This document shows, piece after piece, positions 15,288 to 24,019 of a stretch of DNA of 54,087 bases. Origin of the DNA: a virus. Each line of letters opens with the position of its first letter. Positions within the stretch are counted from its first letter, which is position 1. The stretch covers positions 1 to 54,087 of IMG/VR virus record IMGVR_UViG_3300046777_000758. One strand, 5' to 3'. The translations under genes and the position numbers were made by a program. The notes beneath the pieces are model-generated. The model was not told the DNA's origin. It saw only the letters and a program-made list of their open reading frames with translations, and ran no database searches.

Positions 15288-15776
15288 TTATTTCCTTTCC
15301 AATACTATTAATCTTCTTTTATTATGAGGAGTGAAACCGGGTGTTTCAACATCACAAATTTCAAAATGCATTACTGTTATCAACTTCTTATTAGTTGCTT
15401 TCATCATCATCTCTACTTGCTGAACACTTGGGTCATGGTCTATTGAATGTTCTAGAATTAAAACCTTACAGCGATCGGCTAAACTCATAAAAGCATTCCA
15501 TTCGCTTTCATCACTACCCTCAATTTCAAGACCCAATGCTATCACACCGCAGTCTTCTATGTCGTAATAATAAGGCTCTTTTACCCATTCAGCAACAGTT
15601 CCATGATAAGAATTATCCATTGAACCAAGAGGGTCAATTGCAGTAACATTATCCCAATCAATTGTGTGCTTATAAGCTCCTACATCAATAATTCCGGTAA
15701 CATCTTTTAGGTAATATTCACAGATATAATGCCTTATTTTATACTGACTTGTTAAAAGATATTCCCATCTATCCAT
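15288..15776 (-). CDS. Rossmann-fold SAM methyltransferase-like protein
   Basis: The 162-aa product has a Rossmann-type start, GIIDVGAYKHTIDW followed by VTAIDPLG, similar to the SAM-binding motif I and post-I acidic residue of class I methyltransferases. Later strands (CGVIALGLEIEG, KVLILEHS) keep the alternating pattern. The protein is short and the glycine loop is poor, so it may bind a nucleotide-type ligand without being an active methylase. It overlaps the next SAM-fold gene by one base. The pair sits between dnaE and recA, an unexpected place for such enzymes. Confidence 0.55.
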   Translation of the reverse strand: MDRWEYLLTSQYKIRHYICEYYLKDVTGIIDVGAYKHTIDWDNVTAIDPLGSMDNSYHGTVAEWVKEPYYYDIEDCGVIALGLEIEGSDESEWNAFMSLADRCKVLILEHSIDHDPSVQQVEMMMKATNKKLITVMHFEICDVETPGFTPHNKRRLIVLERK

Positions 15777-16369
15777 TACAAACCAACTCTTGGCATAATC
15801 AATGCTGTACCACAGCCAATTGGGAAATTAACAATATCGTGTCCATTATCTCTAGCCCAATCTACTGAAGCATGATACGAACCAATTGGGGGATGATTAC
15901 CATCTGAAGGATTAAAGGTATCGTGTACCGTAATAGCCCATTTATTACCATTCATTCTGGCTCCGTAGTTAGACAAATCCTTATAGATTTGGTCATATGA
16001 ATGATCAGCATCAACATGTAAATAATCAATATTATTAAATAAATCTACTGCATCATCTGTTAAAGCCTTGATACGAAGAATTTCTGGATAATTATCAATC
16101 CCGCCTTCATAATTTGGTCTACCCCAAGGGCCGATATCTGCATCAACAAGTGAAATATCAATTCCATAGATAAGATTTTCAGCAATTAAATCCTGTTGTG
16201 CCTTATACATCATTTTGGGAACAAAACCAGCACCAGATCCAAGACATACACATCGTGACGCTTTTAGCACATATGGTAATCCATAATAGAAGAAACCCAT
16301 TCCGGGGTTTTTCCCCTCAGCGCCATGTGACTCCGACCATTTTGTAGTGGCAATGATTTCATCAAACAT
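15776..16369 (-). CDS. Class I methyltransferase-like protein
   Basis: The 197-aa product resembles the methyltransferase / cephalosporin-hydroxylase-type Rossmann family often found with glycan genes. SAM-binding motif I is CVCLGSGAGFVPKM, followed by IYGIDISLVDAD. The characteristic YLHVDADHSYDQIYKDL and ITVHDTFNPSDGNHPP supply acidic and His residues for a metal or substrate. The substrate is unknown. Because three glycosyltransferases are encoded in this window, sugar modification is plausible. The start overlaps the dnaE stop by 8 nt, so it is translated from the replication transcript. Confidence 0.7.
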   Translation of the reverse strand: MFDEIIATTKWSESHGAEGKNPGMGFFYYGLPYVLKASRCVCLGSGAGFVPKMMYKAQQDLIAENLIYGIDISLVDADIGPWGRPNYEGGIDNYPEILRIKALTDDAVDLFNNIDYLHVDADHSYDQIYKDLSNYGARMNGNKWAITVHDTFNPSDGNHPPIGSYHASVDWARDNGHDIVNFPIGCGTALIMPRVGL

Positions 16370-19300
16370 CTTTCTTCAATCCTTTCATCTCAATGTATCT
16401 ATCAATCGGTATCATCGCTCGCTCATTTTCAATCTTGTATGAGTCCAATCTTGTCAGCGTTTTCTTGTCCTCAATCTTAGCAAGTTTTGCAGCATACCAT
16501 GTGTTCTTCTTGATGATATTTTTCAACTTTCCGAACACAGCCGGGAATACCACAATCTTAAAAATTTGTTTTCCATCCCAGCAATATAGGTTTGCCATAT
16601 CCTTACCAGCCTGTGTTGTGAAGAACCTTGTATGGAAGATATACAACAGCGTTTTCTCATTGTCAGCATCTCCCAACCCCGATGGATACAGCCACCCATA
16701 ATCATGCTCAAAGCCCTTAGACCTCAACTTAATGAACTCATGCAATGGTGAATCAATATAATTAAAAGCGTCACTAAAGGCATGAAGCGTTCGGTCACCA
16801 ATAAGGGCATAGAGATAGTCTCTGACGGCCACCTCTGTATCACGCTCTGCAAACACCGTAGCCGAGCCTGAGGCATCTTCAAATTCAATTCGGAGGTATT
16901 GTGGTGTTTTCTTAGTAGAACGCACCACAGCCTTAACCAGCGTCAATGGAGAGTTGATTTCGTGGAAGTTCACTATGTCCTCTACGAATTCATCCATCTC
17001 GTTCTTATCCGATGCAATGGTGATAGGGAATCCTAAGATTGGTAGATAGTATCTTTCGTGTTCGTATTGTGATTCAAACCCGATTGATTTAAATGCACCT
17101 ACCTTTTCTAAGTTTTCCTTAACATTAACTCTTACCGCTTTCTTAGTGCATTTATTTGTAAATTCATCATATGAGTTAAATGGTCGTTTAGCAATAATCT
17201 CGTCAATGGCAGTTCTACCACAAGCTTGAACATTGCTAAGACCAAATCTAATTCCCTCAATTCCGTCTTCCTTACCAATTGTAAAGTATTCATCTGACTC
17301 ATTGATATCAGGAGGAAGGATCTTAACCCCAAGTCTTTGGGCTTCCATAAGATAAGCAGTAATCTTGTCTGTTGTATCTTCATTGCAAAGCAATGCCCAT
17401 GTGAATTCAAGAGGATAATAAATCTTTAACCACATTGTCTGATATGTGAGCATTGAGTAAGCAACGGCGTGAGATTTGTTAAACATATAGAGTGCAGCCA
17501 TTTCAAACTCACTCCAAATCTTTTCTGCTTTTTCTCTTGTGATGTAGTTGTTATTAACAAACTTTTCTTTATATTCAGCAAAGCCAGCAGAGTCTCTCTT
17601 CTTGCCAATAATCTTACGAAGTTTATCTGCCTCTGACCAAGAGAAATCGGCAAGCAACACAGCCATTTGCATTAATTGCTCTTGAAAGATGACTGTTCCG
17701 TAAGTTTCTTTTAAGATATCTTCCACTACTGGGTGAGGATAACGAGGCTTCTTTTCACCCTTTTTGCAATCAATATATGTTTTGCCCTGAGAAAGCAAAG
17801 CGCCTGGTCTTACAAGAGCGTTGCTAACAACCAAGTCATTGAAGTTATCAATGCCCATTCGTTCAATAAGATTCCTGTATGCAGCGGCATCAGCTTGGAA
17901 TACACCGACTGTGTTACCGTTGGCAATACTTTCATAAACTTTATCATCATCCAATTTAAGGGATTCATTTGTAACATCAACTCCTGTTCTTTCTTTAATT
18001 TTACTAATACAATCTTTAATTACAGAAACTGTTTTTAGACCTAAAACGTCAATTTTAATTAAGCCTACTGCTTCTGCATCTTCCATATCAAAGGCTGTTA
18101 CAACCGATCTAACACCGGCATTAACATCTTTTCTAGTTTCTACTGGGCATACATCAGTCAATGGGATACTTGAAACAACCATGCCAGCAGCATGAATTCC
18201 TGCATTTCGAATACGGCCTTCCAATTGTTTAGACAATTTAGTTACATCAGGATATTTTGATGTGAAAATCTTTCCTTTTTCCGATGACTCAAGTTCTTCA
18301 ATTGTCTCAAAGTATGGAGTGATTGCATTAATCTCTTGGAATGGTACTTGATAAACTCTAGAAACATCTTTAACAGCAGACTTTGGCTTATATGTTCCGT
18401 AAGTGGTAATAGCAGCAACATTATCGTGCCCCCATCTATCACGAAGATAGTTTCTTACTTCATGCCTGCGCTTATCTTCAAAGTCCAAGTCAATGTCTGG
18501 ATAGTCATTACGATCAGGATTAATAAAGCGAGCAAACAATAGACTGTATTTAATAGGATCTACTTTTGAAATATCCAACAAATATGCCAAGATACTTCCA
18601 CCAACAGAACCACGACCTGTTCCACGACCAATATTATTTTGGTCTGCCCATTTAACCAAGTCCCAAACAATCAAGAAGTAGTCTGAGAAACCTAATTGTT
18701 TAATAATTCCTAATTCTTCATCAAGCCTGTCTTTATATTCTTGACCAAGCCCCCTATTCTGCAATTCAAATTCAGTTATTTCACGCAGATATTCATCTGA
18801 ATTAAATAACTTAGAATACTTTGGCAAAAGATTTGTTCTCTTAACAACTCTTGCAGAACATTTTTCAGCTACTTCAATTGTATTTTCTAAGAATGATGTA
18901 TTACCGTATCCGGCATCTTGAAACCAACTAAATACAGAATCAGCATCTGCTACATATGGATTGATTTCATCAAATCGCAAAGAACGATTTGGATACATTT
19001 TATTAATTTTATCTACAACAGATGCACTTGGGTCATTAATAATATGGCTATTCTCTTTTGCCAATCTTTCTTCTGCTGCTCCCATGCTTGGATACTGAGA
19101 TACCATCAACAAAACTTCTTCACAACCTCTATCTTCATGAGTAGGGAAGTGACAGTCTGCTGTTGCAACAACCTTTTTACCAAAGTGCTCAGCAAGATTA
19201 ATTAGCCCATCATTAATATGCTTGGGGTTCCAAGCCTGAATTTCAAAATAGAAATCATCCTTGAATATCTTTACGAATCTCTCAGACAACTGTTCTGCTC

Positions 19301-19757
19301 TGGCGTAGTTTTTATTATCAATAGCTTTTGAGATTGCGCTTCCCATACAGCCTGACAAAGCAATAATGTCATCATCAACAAGGCTTTCAAGCAAATCAAA
19401 GTCCATTCTTGGCTTATAATAAAAGTTATCTGTCCAGCCTGTTCTTGACGCTTTAAATAACTTCTGCAAGCCTTCATTATTTTTAGCCAATAGAATCAAA
19501 TGGTATCGCTCATGCTTACCATCGCCATCAGAACCGACAGACGGAACAAAATATGCTTCAATGCCAAACAAAGGTCTTACATTTTGTTTATCACAAGCAT
19601 CTTGGAATTTGAGAACACCACCCATTGTCCCATGATCAGTTATTGCTGCTGCAAATTGTCCGTTACGACTAGATGTTCTAGCGATTTCTTCTGGTGTTGA
19701 CATTCCATCTAGTAACGAATATTCTGAATGGCAGTGCAAATGCACAAAGTTAGTCAT
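16362..19757 (-). CDS. dnaE: DNA polymerase III alpha subunit (DnaE type)
   Basis: This is a 1131-aa C-family replicase of nearly bacterial length. The N-terminal PHP domain keeps its metal ligands: H6-L-H8-C-H10, then SLLDG, ITDHGTMGG and ATADCH. The polymerase core has the catalytic pair D423/D425 in PDIDLDF (420-426), with IGRGTGRGSVGGS before it, and the third Asp, D570, in IKIDVLGL. The finger and beta-binding regions appear complete, and an OB-like domain follows (LVKAVVRSTKKTPQYLRIEF). No separate proofreading exonuclease is seen. In mycobacterial DnaE1 the PHP domain proofreads, which could apply here. The ATG overlaps the HAD gene by 8 nt. Confidence 0.95.
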   Translation of the reverse strand: MTNFVHLHCHSEYSLLDGMSTPEEIARTSSRNGQFAAAITDHGTMGGVLKFQDACDKQNVRPLFGIEAYFVPSVGSDGDGKHERYHLILLAKNNEGLQKLFKASRTGWTDNFYYKPRMDFDLLESLVDDDIIALSGCMGSAISKAIDNKNYARAEQLSERFVKIFKDDFYFEIQAWNPKHINDGLINLAEHFGKKVVATADCHFPTHEDRGCEEVLLMVSQYPSMGAAEERLAKENSHIINDPSASVVDKINKMYPNRSLRFDEINPYVADADSVFSWFQDAGYGNTSFLENTIEVAEKCSARVVKRTNLLPKYSKLFNSDEYLREITEFELQNRGLGQEYKDRLDEELGIIKQLGFSDYFLIVWDLVKWADQNNIGRGTGRGSVGGSILAYLLDISKVDPIKYSLLFARFINPDRNDYPDIDLDFEDKRRHEVRNYLRDRWGHDNVAAITTYGTYKPKSAVKDVSRVYQVPFQEINAITPYFETIEELESSEKGKIFTSKYPDVTKLSKQLEGRIRNAGIHAAGMVVSSIPLTDVCPVETRKDVNAGVRSVVTAFDMEDAEAVGLIKIDVLGLKTVSVIKDCISKIKERTGVDVTNESLKLDDDKVYESIANGNTVGVFQADAAAYRNLIERMGIDNFNDLVVSNALVRPGALLSQGKTYIDCKKGEKKPRYPHPVVEDILKETYGTVIFQEQLMQMAVLLADFSWSEADKLRKIIGKKRDSAGFAEYKEKFVNNNYITREKAEKIWSEFEMAALYMFNKSHAVAYSMLTYQTMWLKIYYPLEFTWALLCNEDTTDKITAYLMEAQRLGVKILPPDINESDEYFTIGKEDGIEGIRFGLSNVQACGRTAIDEIIAKRPFNSYDEFTNKCTKKAVRVNVKENLEKVGAFKSIGFESQYEHERYYLPILGFPITIASDKNEMDEFVEDIVNFHEINSPLTLVKAVVRSTKKTPQYLRIEFEDASGSATVFAERDTEVAVRDYLYALIGDRTLHAFSDAFNYIDSPLHEFIKLRSKGFEHDYGWLYPSGLGDADNEKTLLYIFHTRFFTTQAGKDMANLYCWDGKQIFKIVVFPAVFGKLKNIIKKNTWYAAKLAKIEDKKTLTRLDSYKIENERAMIPIDRYIEMKGLKKDV

Positions 19758-20322
19758 TAATTTCCAATTCTAAAAGACTGCCGATTGTAGGCAGTTTGTC
19801 CCAATATTTTTTATTGTACCATGCTTTTCTGAGATAGGCGTTGTTGCCCTCTTCAAGAAGTGTGATTACTTCATTGGGATTATCTTCAACAACGAAAGCA
19901 GGTTTTAAATCATTAATAATATTATGCTTCTCACCCATCTTGCAGAAAATAGGCTTCATTGTTCCGATTCTCCACTCATCAAGCCATTGCTCTGTTACTT
20001 CTATTGATGCAGGAGTTCTTCTTGCCGTTACAATGTAAACATCACTACCTTGTGAAAACCATTTATTAACTTGATGCCAAGCATCTTGAAAAGGCTTTAG
20101 ATTTCTCCAAAACAATTGTGTTGACATTATCTCATCTGATAACTCACACTCATGATGTGTTGTTAACCAATCTGAATAGTCATAATCAAAATGGCCTCGT
20201 TCTTCAAGTTCTATATTTAGTGCTTCGCCAATATCTGCGATTACACCGTCTAAGTCTAAAGCTATTACTTTACTCATAACATGAAGGTTTGGGGAGTAGT
20301 TTTCACTACTCCCCTCACTCAT
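19750..20322 (-). CDS. HAD-family phosphatase, 5'-nucleotidase-like
   Basis: The 190-aa product is a HAD-superfamily hydrolase. Motif I is ALDLDGVIAD, motif II lies in YIVTARRT, and KPAFVVEDNPNEV supplies the distal acidic residues. It resembles deoxyribonucleotidases that act on dNMPs, so it may adjust nucleotide pools. AGAAAGG precedes ATGATG at 20325/20322, which supports the start given. However the next 14 codons are encoded by a perfect hairpin (20291-20314), and the HAD fold begins at ATG 20277. A start there would give 175 aa but has no Shine-Dalgarno sequence. It is coupled to dnaE by overlap. Confidence 0.8.
   Translation of the reverse strand: MSEGSSENYSPNLHVMSKVIALDLDGVIADIGEALNIELEERGHFDYDYSDWLTTHHECELSDEIMSTQLFWRNLKPFQDAWHQVNKWFSQGSDVYIVTARRTPASIEVTEQWLDEWRIGTMKPIFCKMGEKHNIINDLKPAFVVEDNPNEVITLLEEGNNAYLRKAWYNKKYWDKLPTIGSLLELEIND
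20291..20314 (-). promoter_or_regulatory. Perfect RNA hairpin with GAAA tetraloop
   Basis: On the minus strand GGGGAGTAGT and ACTACTCCCC are perfect 10-bp arms around GAAA, a stabilising GNRA loop. No T-run follows, so it is not a standard terminator. It lies 14 nt before ATG 20277 and just inside the frame opened at 20322. RNA processing, stability control or translation control of the HAD-dnaE genes are possible. Confidence 0.7.
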
Positions 20323-20335
20323 CATACCTTTCTAA

Positions 20336-20983
20336 TTACCACTCGTCTTTTGAAATTTCACCAGTGGTGAAAAAGCGTTCTTGCTTATCGTAAGGCAATG
20401 TTAGATAAACATTGTCAAGATCATGCATTGGCAATTCCAAGATTTCCTTAGATGTTTGCGAAACGCCTAGTGGAATAAGGCTATAGTTGGTATCTGAAGC
20501 ACCTGAACCTTGACGAGAATACTTATAGTCTCTATCGGTAATTGAACCGAATTCCTTTGCGTACTCAATCAAGATTGCTCCGATATGACGCTGATTAAAA
20601 GTTGTGTCAATAATTCGTGGTTCCCAAACGCCCGGCTCAACTTCAACAGCAACATTAATTACCAAGTGAGTCTTTGGCTTCCAAGCCTTATCCTTATAAA
20701 CCTGCTCTGAACCCCAACAACGGAATCCAAACTTTTCAATCTGTGCAGTTGAAGCAGCTCTCCACTTCCAGTTAATAGGTGAAGTAATAACTGGAACCAT
20801 AATGCCAGTTCCATACTTCTCATCATAACCACTAGCATCTTCAGTTAGCTCTTGACGGAATCTAACCTTAACTGATTCTCCAGCGCCGATTGTTAAATAT
20901 TTCTTTGTGCCAGTCTTGTTTGCGCCCGGTGCTGGTGCAACGGTCTTTTCCAACTCTGACAGTGTTTTTACTGATTTAAACAT
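20336..20983 (-). CDS. Possible phage single-stranded DNA-binding protein
   Basis: The product is 215 aa, rich in beta-type segments after a short helical N terminus: KKYLTIGAGESVKVRFRQEL, THLVINVAVEV and EPRIIDTTFNQRH. The C terminus is polar and acidic (TTGEISKDEW), as is common in ssDNA-binding proteins. It lies between the primase and the HAD-dnaE genes, where phages often keep their ssDNA-binding protein. There is no decisive motif, so the call rests on context and composition. The start has a very strong Shine-Dalgarno sequence (AGGAAGG), predicting abundant protein, which also fits an ssDNA-binding role. Confidence 0.5.
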   Translation of the reverse strand: MFKSVKTLSELEKTVAPAPGANKTGTKKYLTIGAGESVKVRFRQELTEDASGYDEKYGTGIMVPVITSPINWKWRAASTAQIEKFGFRCWGSEQVYKDKAWKPKTHLVINVAVEVEPGVWEPRIIDTTFNQRHIGAILIEYAKEFGSITDRDYKYSRQGSGASDTNYSLIPLGVSQTSKEILELPMHDLDNVYLTLPYDKQERFFTTGEISKDEW

Positions 20984-20995
20984 TTTATACCTTCC

Positions 20996-21940
20996 TTATA
21001 TATGTATTTGTTTGTTTGTTAATGTAATTTTAATTTCATCTTCTGTCATATCCCCTGCATCCTTACGGTCTTCGGGGAGTTTGACAGTGTAGAGTTCTTT
21101 TCCTCTACAGGCATCCAGTATATCATGCTTCATTTGCTCTCCAGCCTCATCGTTGTCAGAAAAAATAGTGATGGAATCAAAATATCTTCTGAGCATCTTG
21201 TATTGATAATCTGACACTCTTGAACCAAGAGTAGCAACAACATTGGGAAATCCGGCTTGATGAATAAACATTGCATCAACACTTCCTTCCACAACTATGC
21301 ATGAGTCATACTGTTTTGCGTTTTGAATATTAAACAGTACATCGGCCCTTTTGAAGCCCTTGTTATAAAGATAGCGTGGTTCTTGTTCACTACTGGTTGC
21401 ACGACCAATAAACCCAACTAACTTATATTGTGCATCCCTAACAGGGATTACAACTCTTTCTTTTAGATTAGAAAAACCAATCTCAAAATGTTCCATTGTT
21501 TCATATGAAAGACCTCTTTCTGTGAATGTTCTAAGTTTTAGAATATCATCATCGCTCTCATAATCAATTTCAATATCTGAAATGTTTAACTGATCCTTTT
21601 CACCCTCCTCATAATTCAAGTCTCTTTCAAGAGTATTCTGCAAGGCTTGATGATCTAGCTTTATGTCTTTAGTAAATGGCTTACCAGTCACCTGCTTATA
21701 CAGTTGTCTGAAGTTACCTTTCTTACCGCATGATGGATTAAAGCACTGCCATAGGCCGGTCTTTATGTTGATATAAAATGCTGGACTATGTAGATTCTTA
21801 TGGAAAGGGCAAAAGATATTTACTTCATTCATGCCCTCGCTATGGACATGAATATTGTAGTTATCAAATAACTCTCTTATATTTTTTTCTAAATTACTTG
21901 ATGAAATGTAACTTGAATTTGAAAATGTTTGATTTCGCAT
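20996..21940 (-). CDS. DnaG-type primase
   Basis: The 314-aa product has the core of a bacterial-type primase. The N-terminal zinc ribbon shows C44, H47, C66 and C71 (CPFHKN and CFNPSCGKKG). The catalytic TOPRIM domain carries E219 in VVEGSVDAM, TLGS, then D262 and D264 in FSDNDEAG and the KDAGDM motif. It is about half the length of DnaG and lacks the C-terminal helicase-interaction domain, so contact with the helicase must use other surfaces. It overlaps the preceding small gene by 47 nt and is two genes after the DnaB-like helicase. Confidence 0.92.
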   Translation of the reverse strand: MRNQTFSNSSYISSSNLEKNIRELFDNYNIHVHSEGMNEVNIFCPFHKNLHSPAFYINIKTGLWQCFNPSCGKKGNFRQLYKQVTGKPFTKDIKLDHQALQNTLERDLNYEEGEKDQLNISDIEIDYESDDDILKLRTFTERGLSYETMEHFEIGFSNLKERVVIPVRDAQYKLVGFIGRATSSEQEPRYLYNKGFKRADVLFNIQNAKQYDSCIVVEGSVDAMFIHQAGFPNVVATLGSRVSDYQYKMLRRYFDSITIFSDNDEAGEQMKHDILDACRGKELYTVKLPEDRKDAGDMTEDEIKITLTNKQIHI

Positions 21941-22070
21941 CGTAATCCGTTACCAACTTTGTTTTTGTAAAATTACCATGAACAGATTTCCATTCATCCT
22001 CTATCCATGATCTTAGCCTTACAATTGTTTCAATATCTTGCGCTTCTCCTGCAATATACTTCTTTGGCAT
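21894..22070 (-). CDS. Small hypothetical protein between helicase and primase
   Basis: The 58-aa product begins MPKKYIAGEAQ and contains TIVRLRSWIEDEWKSVHGNF. It has no known motif. The ATG at 22070 is chosen because GGGAG precedes it and its TAATG overlaps the helicase stop. An upstream start at 22115 would overlap the helicase by 46 nt. It sits between the helicase and primase genes and overlaps the latter by 47 nt. A role as loader or linker between helicase and primase is conceivable but unsupported. Confidence 0.55.
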   Translation of the reverse strand: MPKKYIAGEAQDIETIVRLRSWIEDEWKSVHGNFTKTKLVTDYDAKSNIFKFKLHFIK

Positions 22071-23287
22071 TACAGCTCCCATTCTTCGCTCCATTTTCCT
22101 GTTTCTAGGTTCCATCTTAAATAGAAACCAAATTGTGTTGATCTTCTTACTTTTCTTGATACTACTTGAAATACATCTGAGTTGTATTCACGATGAATTG
22201 CTAATACTAGGTCGGCATCGTAAGCCAATTGCTTACTCCATGCAACCTCTTCAAGTTCGGGTGGTCTTTCAGCATGACCATCAGTCATTGTTACTGCTGC
22301 TACGTCAATGATTGGTATTCCATTCTTAACCGCAATACGCTTGAATGCTTTAGACAAGTTCTTAGCTTTTTCTGTTTCATTCTTAGCACCACTAGCGTCA
22401 TCAAATAGTCCATGATAGTCAAGGATTACCATGTCGGGATGATATTGGTCAATCTTAGCCTGAACCATGTTTTGGTCAGCAGTCTCAAGACCCTCTGAAG
22501 TAACCAAGTAGATTGGATGTTTACCTTCAAATGTTTTCTCAGCCCATTTTTCATAACTGTCAACAATGCCTCTGTTGGCTTTAACAAGGTCTGTATTTGT
22601 AAAGTGACCCTCACCATTGTTTAACAATGTGTCCAGTCTCTGCCCCTCTTGCTGTTTATTCATTTCCAATGAAATGATGAGTGGTCTATAACCTGCTCTC
22701 CATGCATTGGCAGCGAACAAACGAGCAATGAAACTCTTTCCAACACCTGTCCAACCTAAAAGGATAACAAAGTCACCCGGTTGCCAACCACCAAAAGATT
22801 TATCAAGAACGCTAATGCCACTTGGAATTCCTGGTATATCCCTAGCCTCTTGCTTGGATCTCTCACGCAAATCTCCAGCTCTGTCTTTCCATTCTCCAAC
22901 CAAATCTGTGTCTTTAAGACTGCTGGAAAATTTATACAACTGAGATGTTGATTGCATGAGGTATGCCATTGCATCTTTTGGTCCCATATCTTTCAATAGG
23001 TTATTAGCCTTTGAAATAATCTGTCTTGTCTGATACGAAAGCGATTCTTTTTTCGCTTCATCAACATAATAAGTTAATGGTTCAGGCGTATTGATAAATT
23101 CAAAGTCTGGATAGTGATGCTTTACAGTATCTTTAGATGGTGTCTTTTTGTACTCATCATAATGCTGTACAACAAAGTTCCAAATATCACGATACTCAAC
23201 AAAGACATTTTCAATGCCCTCATTTACAGCACTAACATAATCACCAGAATTAAGTAAGGAGTTTATTACCCTTAACTCATAATTCAT
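22070..23287 (-). CDS. DnaB-like replicative helicase
   Basis: This is a 405-aa RecA-fold helicase. Walker A is GWTGVGKS (178-185), preceded by SFGGWQPGDFVIL. Further motifs are LIISLEMN, then VILDYHGLF with the Walker B D290, and a late arginine-rich RKVRRSTQ. The first 120 residues are helical and resemble the N-terminal domain of DnaB, including a possible collar for primase contact. It should form a hexamer that unwinds the fork for the DnaE-type polymerase. It overlaps the genes on both sides, consistent with a tightly packed replication operon. Confidence 0.9.
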   Translation of the reverse strand: MNYELRVINSLLNSGDYVSAVNEGIENVFVEYRDIWNFVVQHYDEYKKTPSKDTVKHHYPDFEFINTPEPLTYYVDEAKKESLSYQTRQIISKANNLLKDMGPKDAMAYLMQSTSQLYKFSSSLKDTDLVGEWKDRAGDLRERSKQEARDIPGIPSGISVLDKSFGGWQPGDFVILLGWTGVGKSFIARLFAANAWRAGYRPLIISLEMNKQQEGQRLDTLLNNGEGHFTNTDLVKANRGIVDSYEKWAEKTFEGKHPIYLVTSEGLETADQNMVQAKIDQYHPDMVILDYHGLFDDASGAKNETEKAKNLSKAFKRIAVKNGIPIIDVAAVTMTDGHAERPPELEEVAWSKQLAYDADLVLAIHREYNSDVFQVVSRKVRRSTQFGFYLRWNLETGKWSEEWEL

Positions 23288-23585
23288 CGTTCATTCTCTT
23301 TCTTGTTTGTTCCAATATTTCTTTAAATCTACTATCAGACTTGCTATCAAATTGCACTCTATCTATGTGAGTTTTAGATTCAATTGCAAAATCAAATACT
23401 AAAACAGGTCCATTCTTGCCTTTGACAAAAGACTCAATAGCCTTAAACAATATTTCTGATTCATAAAATTCAGAAATTGCTTTAGCAACTGGCTCTTGTC
23501 TTGGTGAGTCTGGAATAAATAATTTATTGTGCTTTTTGCAACAATCTTGAAAGTGTTGAATCGTCTGTTCTCCAGTTACTTTCAT
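23277..23585 (-). CDS. Hypothetical protein upstream of the helicase
   Basis: The 102-aa product has no motif I recognise. A strand VLVFDFAIES lies in the middle, with charged helices around it. The ATG at 23585 is preceded by AAAGAAGAAG and still overlaps the WhiB-like gene by 62 nt. A start at 23645 would overlap by 122 nt and is less likely. The overlap with both neighbours shows it is part of the replication operon. Confidence 0.55.
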   Translation of the reverse strand: MKVTGEQTIQHFQDCCKKHNKLFIPDSPRQEPVAKAISEFYESEILFKAIESFVKGKNGPVLVFDFAIESKTHIDRVQFDSKSDSRFKEILEQTRKRMNDEL

Positions 23586-23826
23586 CTTCTTCTTTTGCTC
23601 TTTCCCAGATAGCAGATAGGTAATCATACTCTGAAATACCGGCAACCACTCCTGTAAAATAGTAATCTTTTTCTAAAATAGTCATTAAACATTCTTTTCT
23701 AACTGTACATCTTGCACAGCCTTCTTTTGCATATTCAATGTCATTAATATCGTAAGATAGCCATCTGTTTGCAAACTTATCATTTGCACAGATTGCTCTA
23801 TCTTTCCAATTATTTAGACGCTTCAT
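23524..23826 (-). CDS. WhiB-like Fe-S transcription factor
   Basis: This 100-aa protein shows the WhiB pattern. Four cysteines occur as C13, C37-x2-C40-x5-C46 (GCARCTVRKEC), which should hold a 4Fe-4S cluster. They are followed by the turn VVAGIS, which corresponds to the G-[VI]-W-G-G turn of the family. WhiB proteins are confined to Actinobacteria and their phages, so this is strong host evidence. The usual C-terminal basic tail is replaced by an acidic stretch (ERAKEEDESN), which may alter DNA or sigma-factor binding. It could redirect host transcription or block host WhiB function. Confidence 0.85.
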   Translation of the reverse strand: MKRLNNWKDRAICANDKFANRWLSYDINDIEYAKEGCARCTVRKECLMTILEKDYYFTGVVAGISEYDYLSAIWERAKEEDESNWRTDDSTLSRLLQKAQ

Positions 23827-24013
23827 CGTCTAATTCTTTGAGCTTTGCTTCAATCTGCATATCGATTGAATCCCAAAGCTTTTTCCAAGCATCTTCATCA
23901 TCTAGTGATACAGCCATTGTCTTGGCACCCGCATCAAGTCTTAGTGACTCGTAGTTTCCAAGATTCTTGGTGATTCCAAGAGATGCCCAAATTTCAACTT
24001 TATCTTCTGCCAT
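23810..24013 (-). CDS. Small hypothetical protein upstream of the WhiB-like gene
   Basis: The 67-aa acidic product reads MAEDKVEIWASLG at its start and contains LGNYESLRLDAGAK in the middle, which looks like a small beta domain, then a helical acidic tail. I know no defined function for it. GAGGA lies before the ATG and the gene overlaps the WhiB-like gene by 17 nt, so the two are probably translated together. It could be a partner or modulator of the regulator. Confidence 0.6.
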   Translation of the reverse strand: MAEDKVEIWASLGITKNLGNYESLRLDAGAKTMAVSLDDEDAWKKLWDSIDMQIEAKLKELDDEASK

Positions 24014-24019
24014 AATTCC

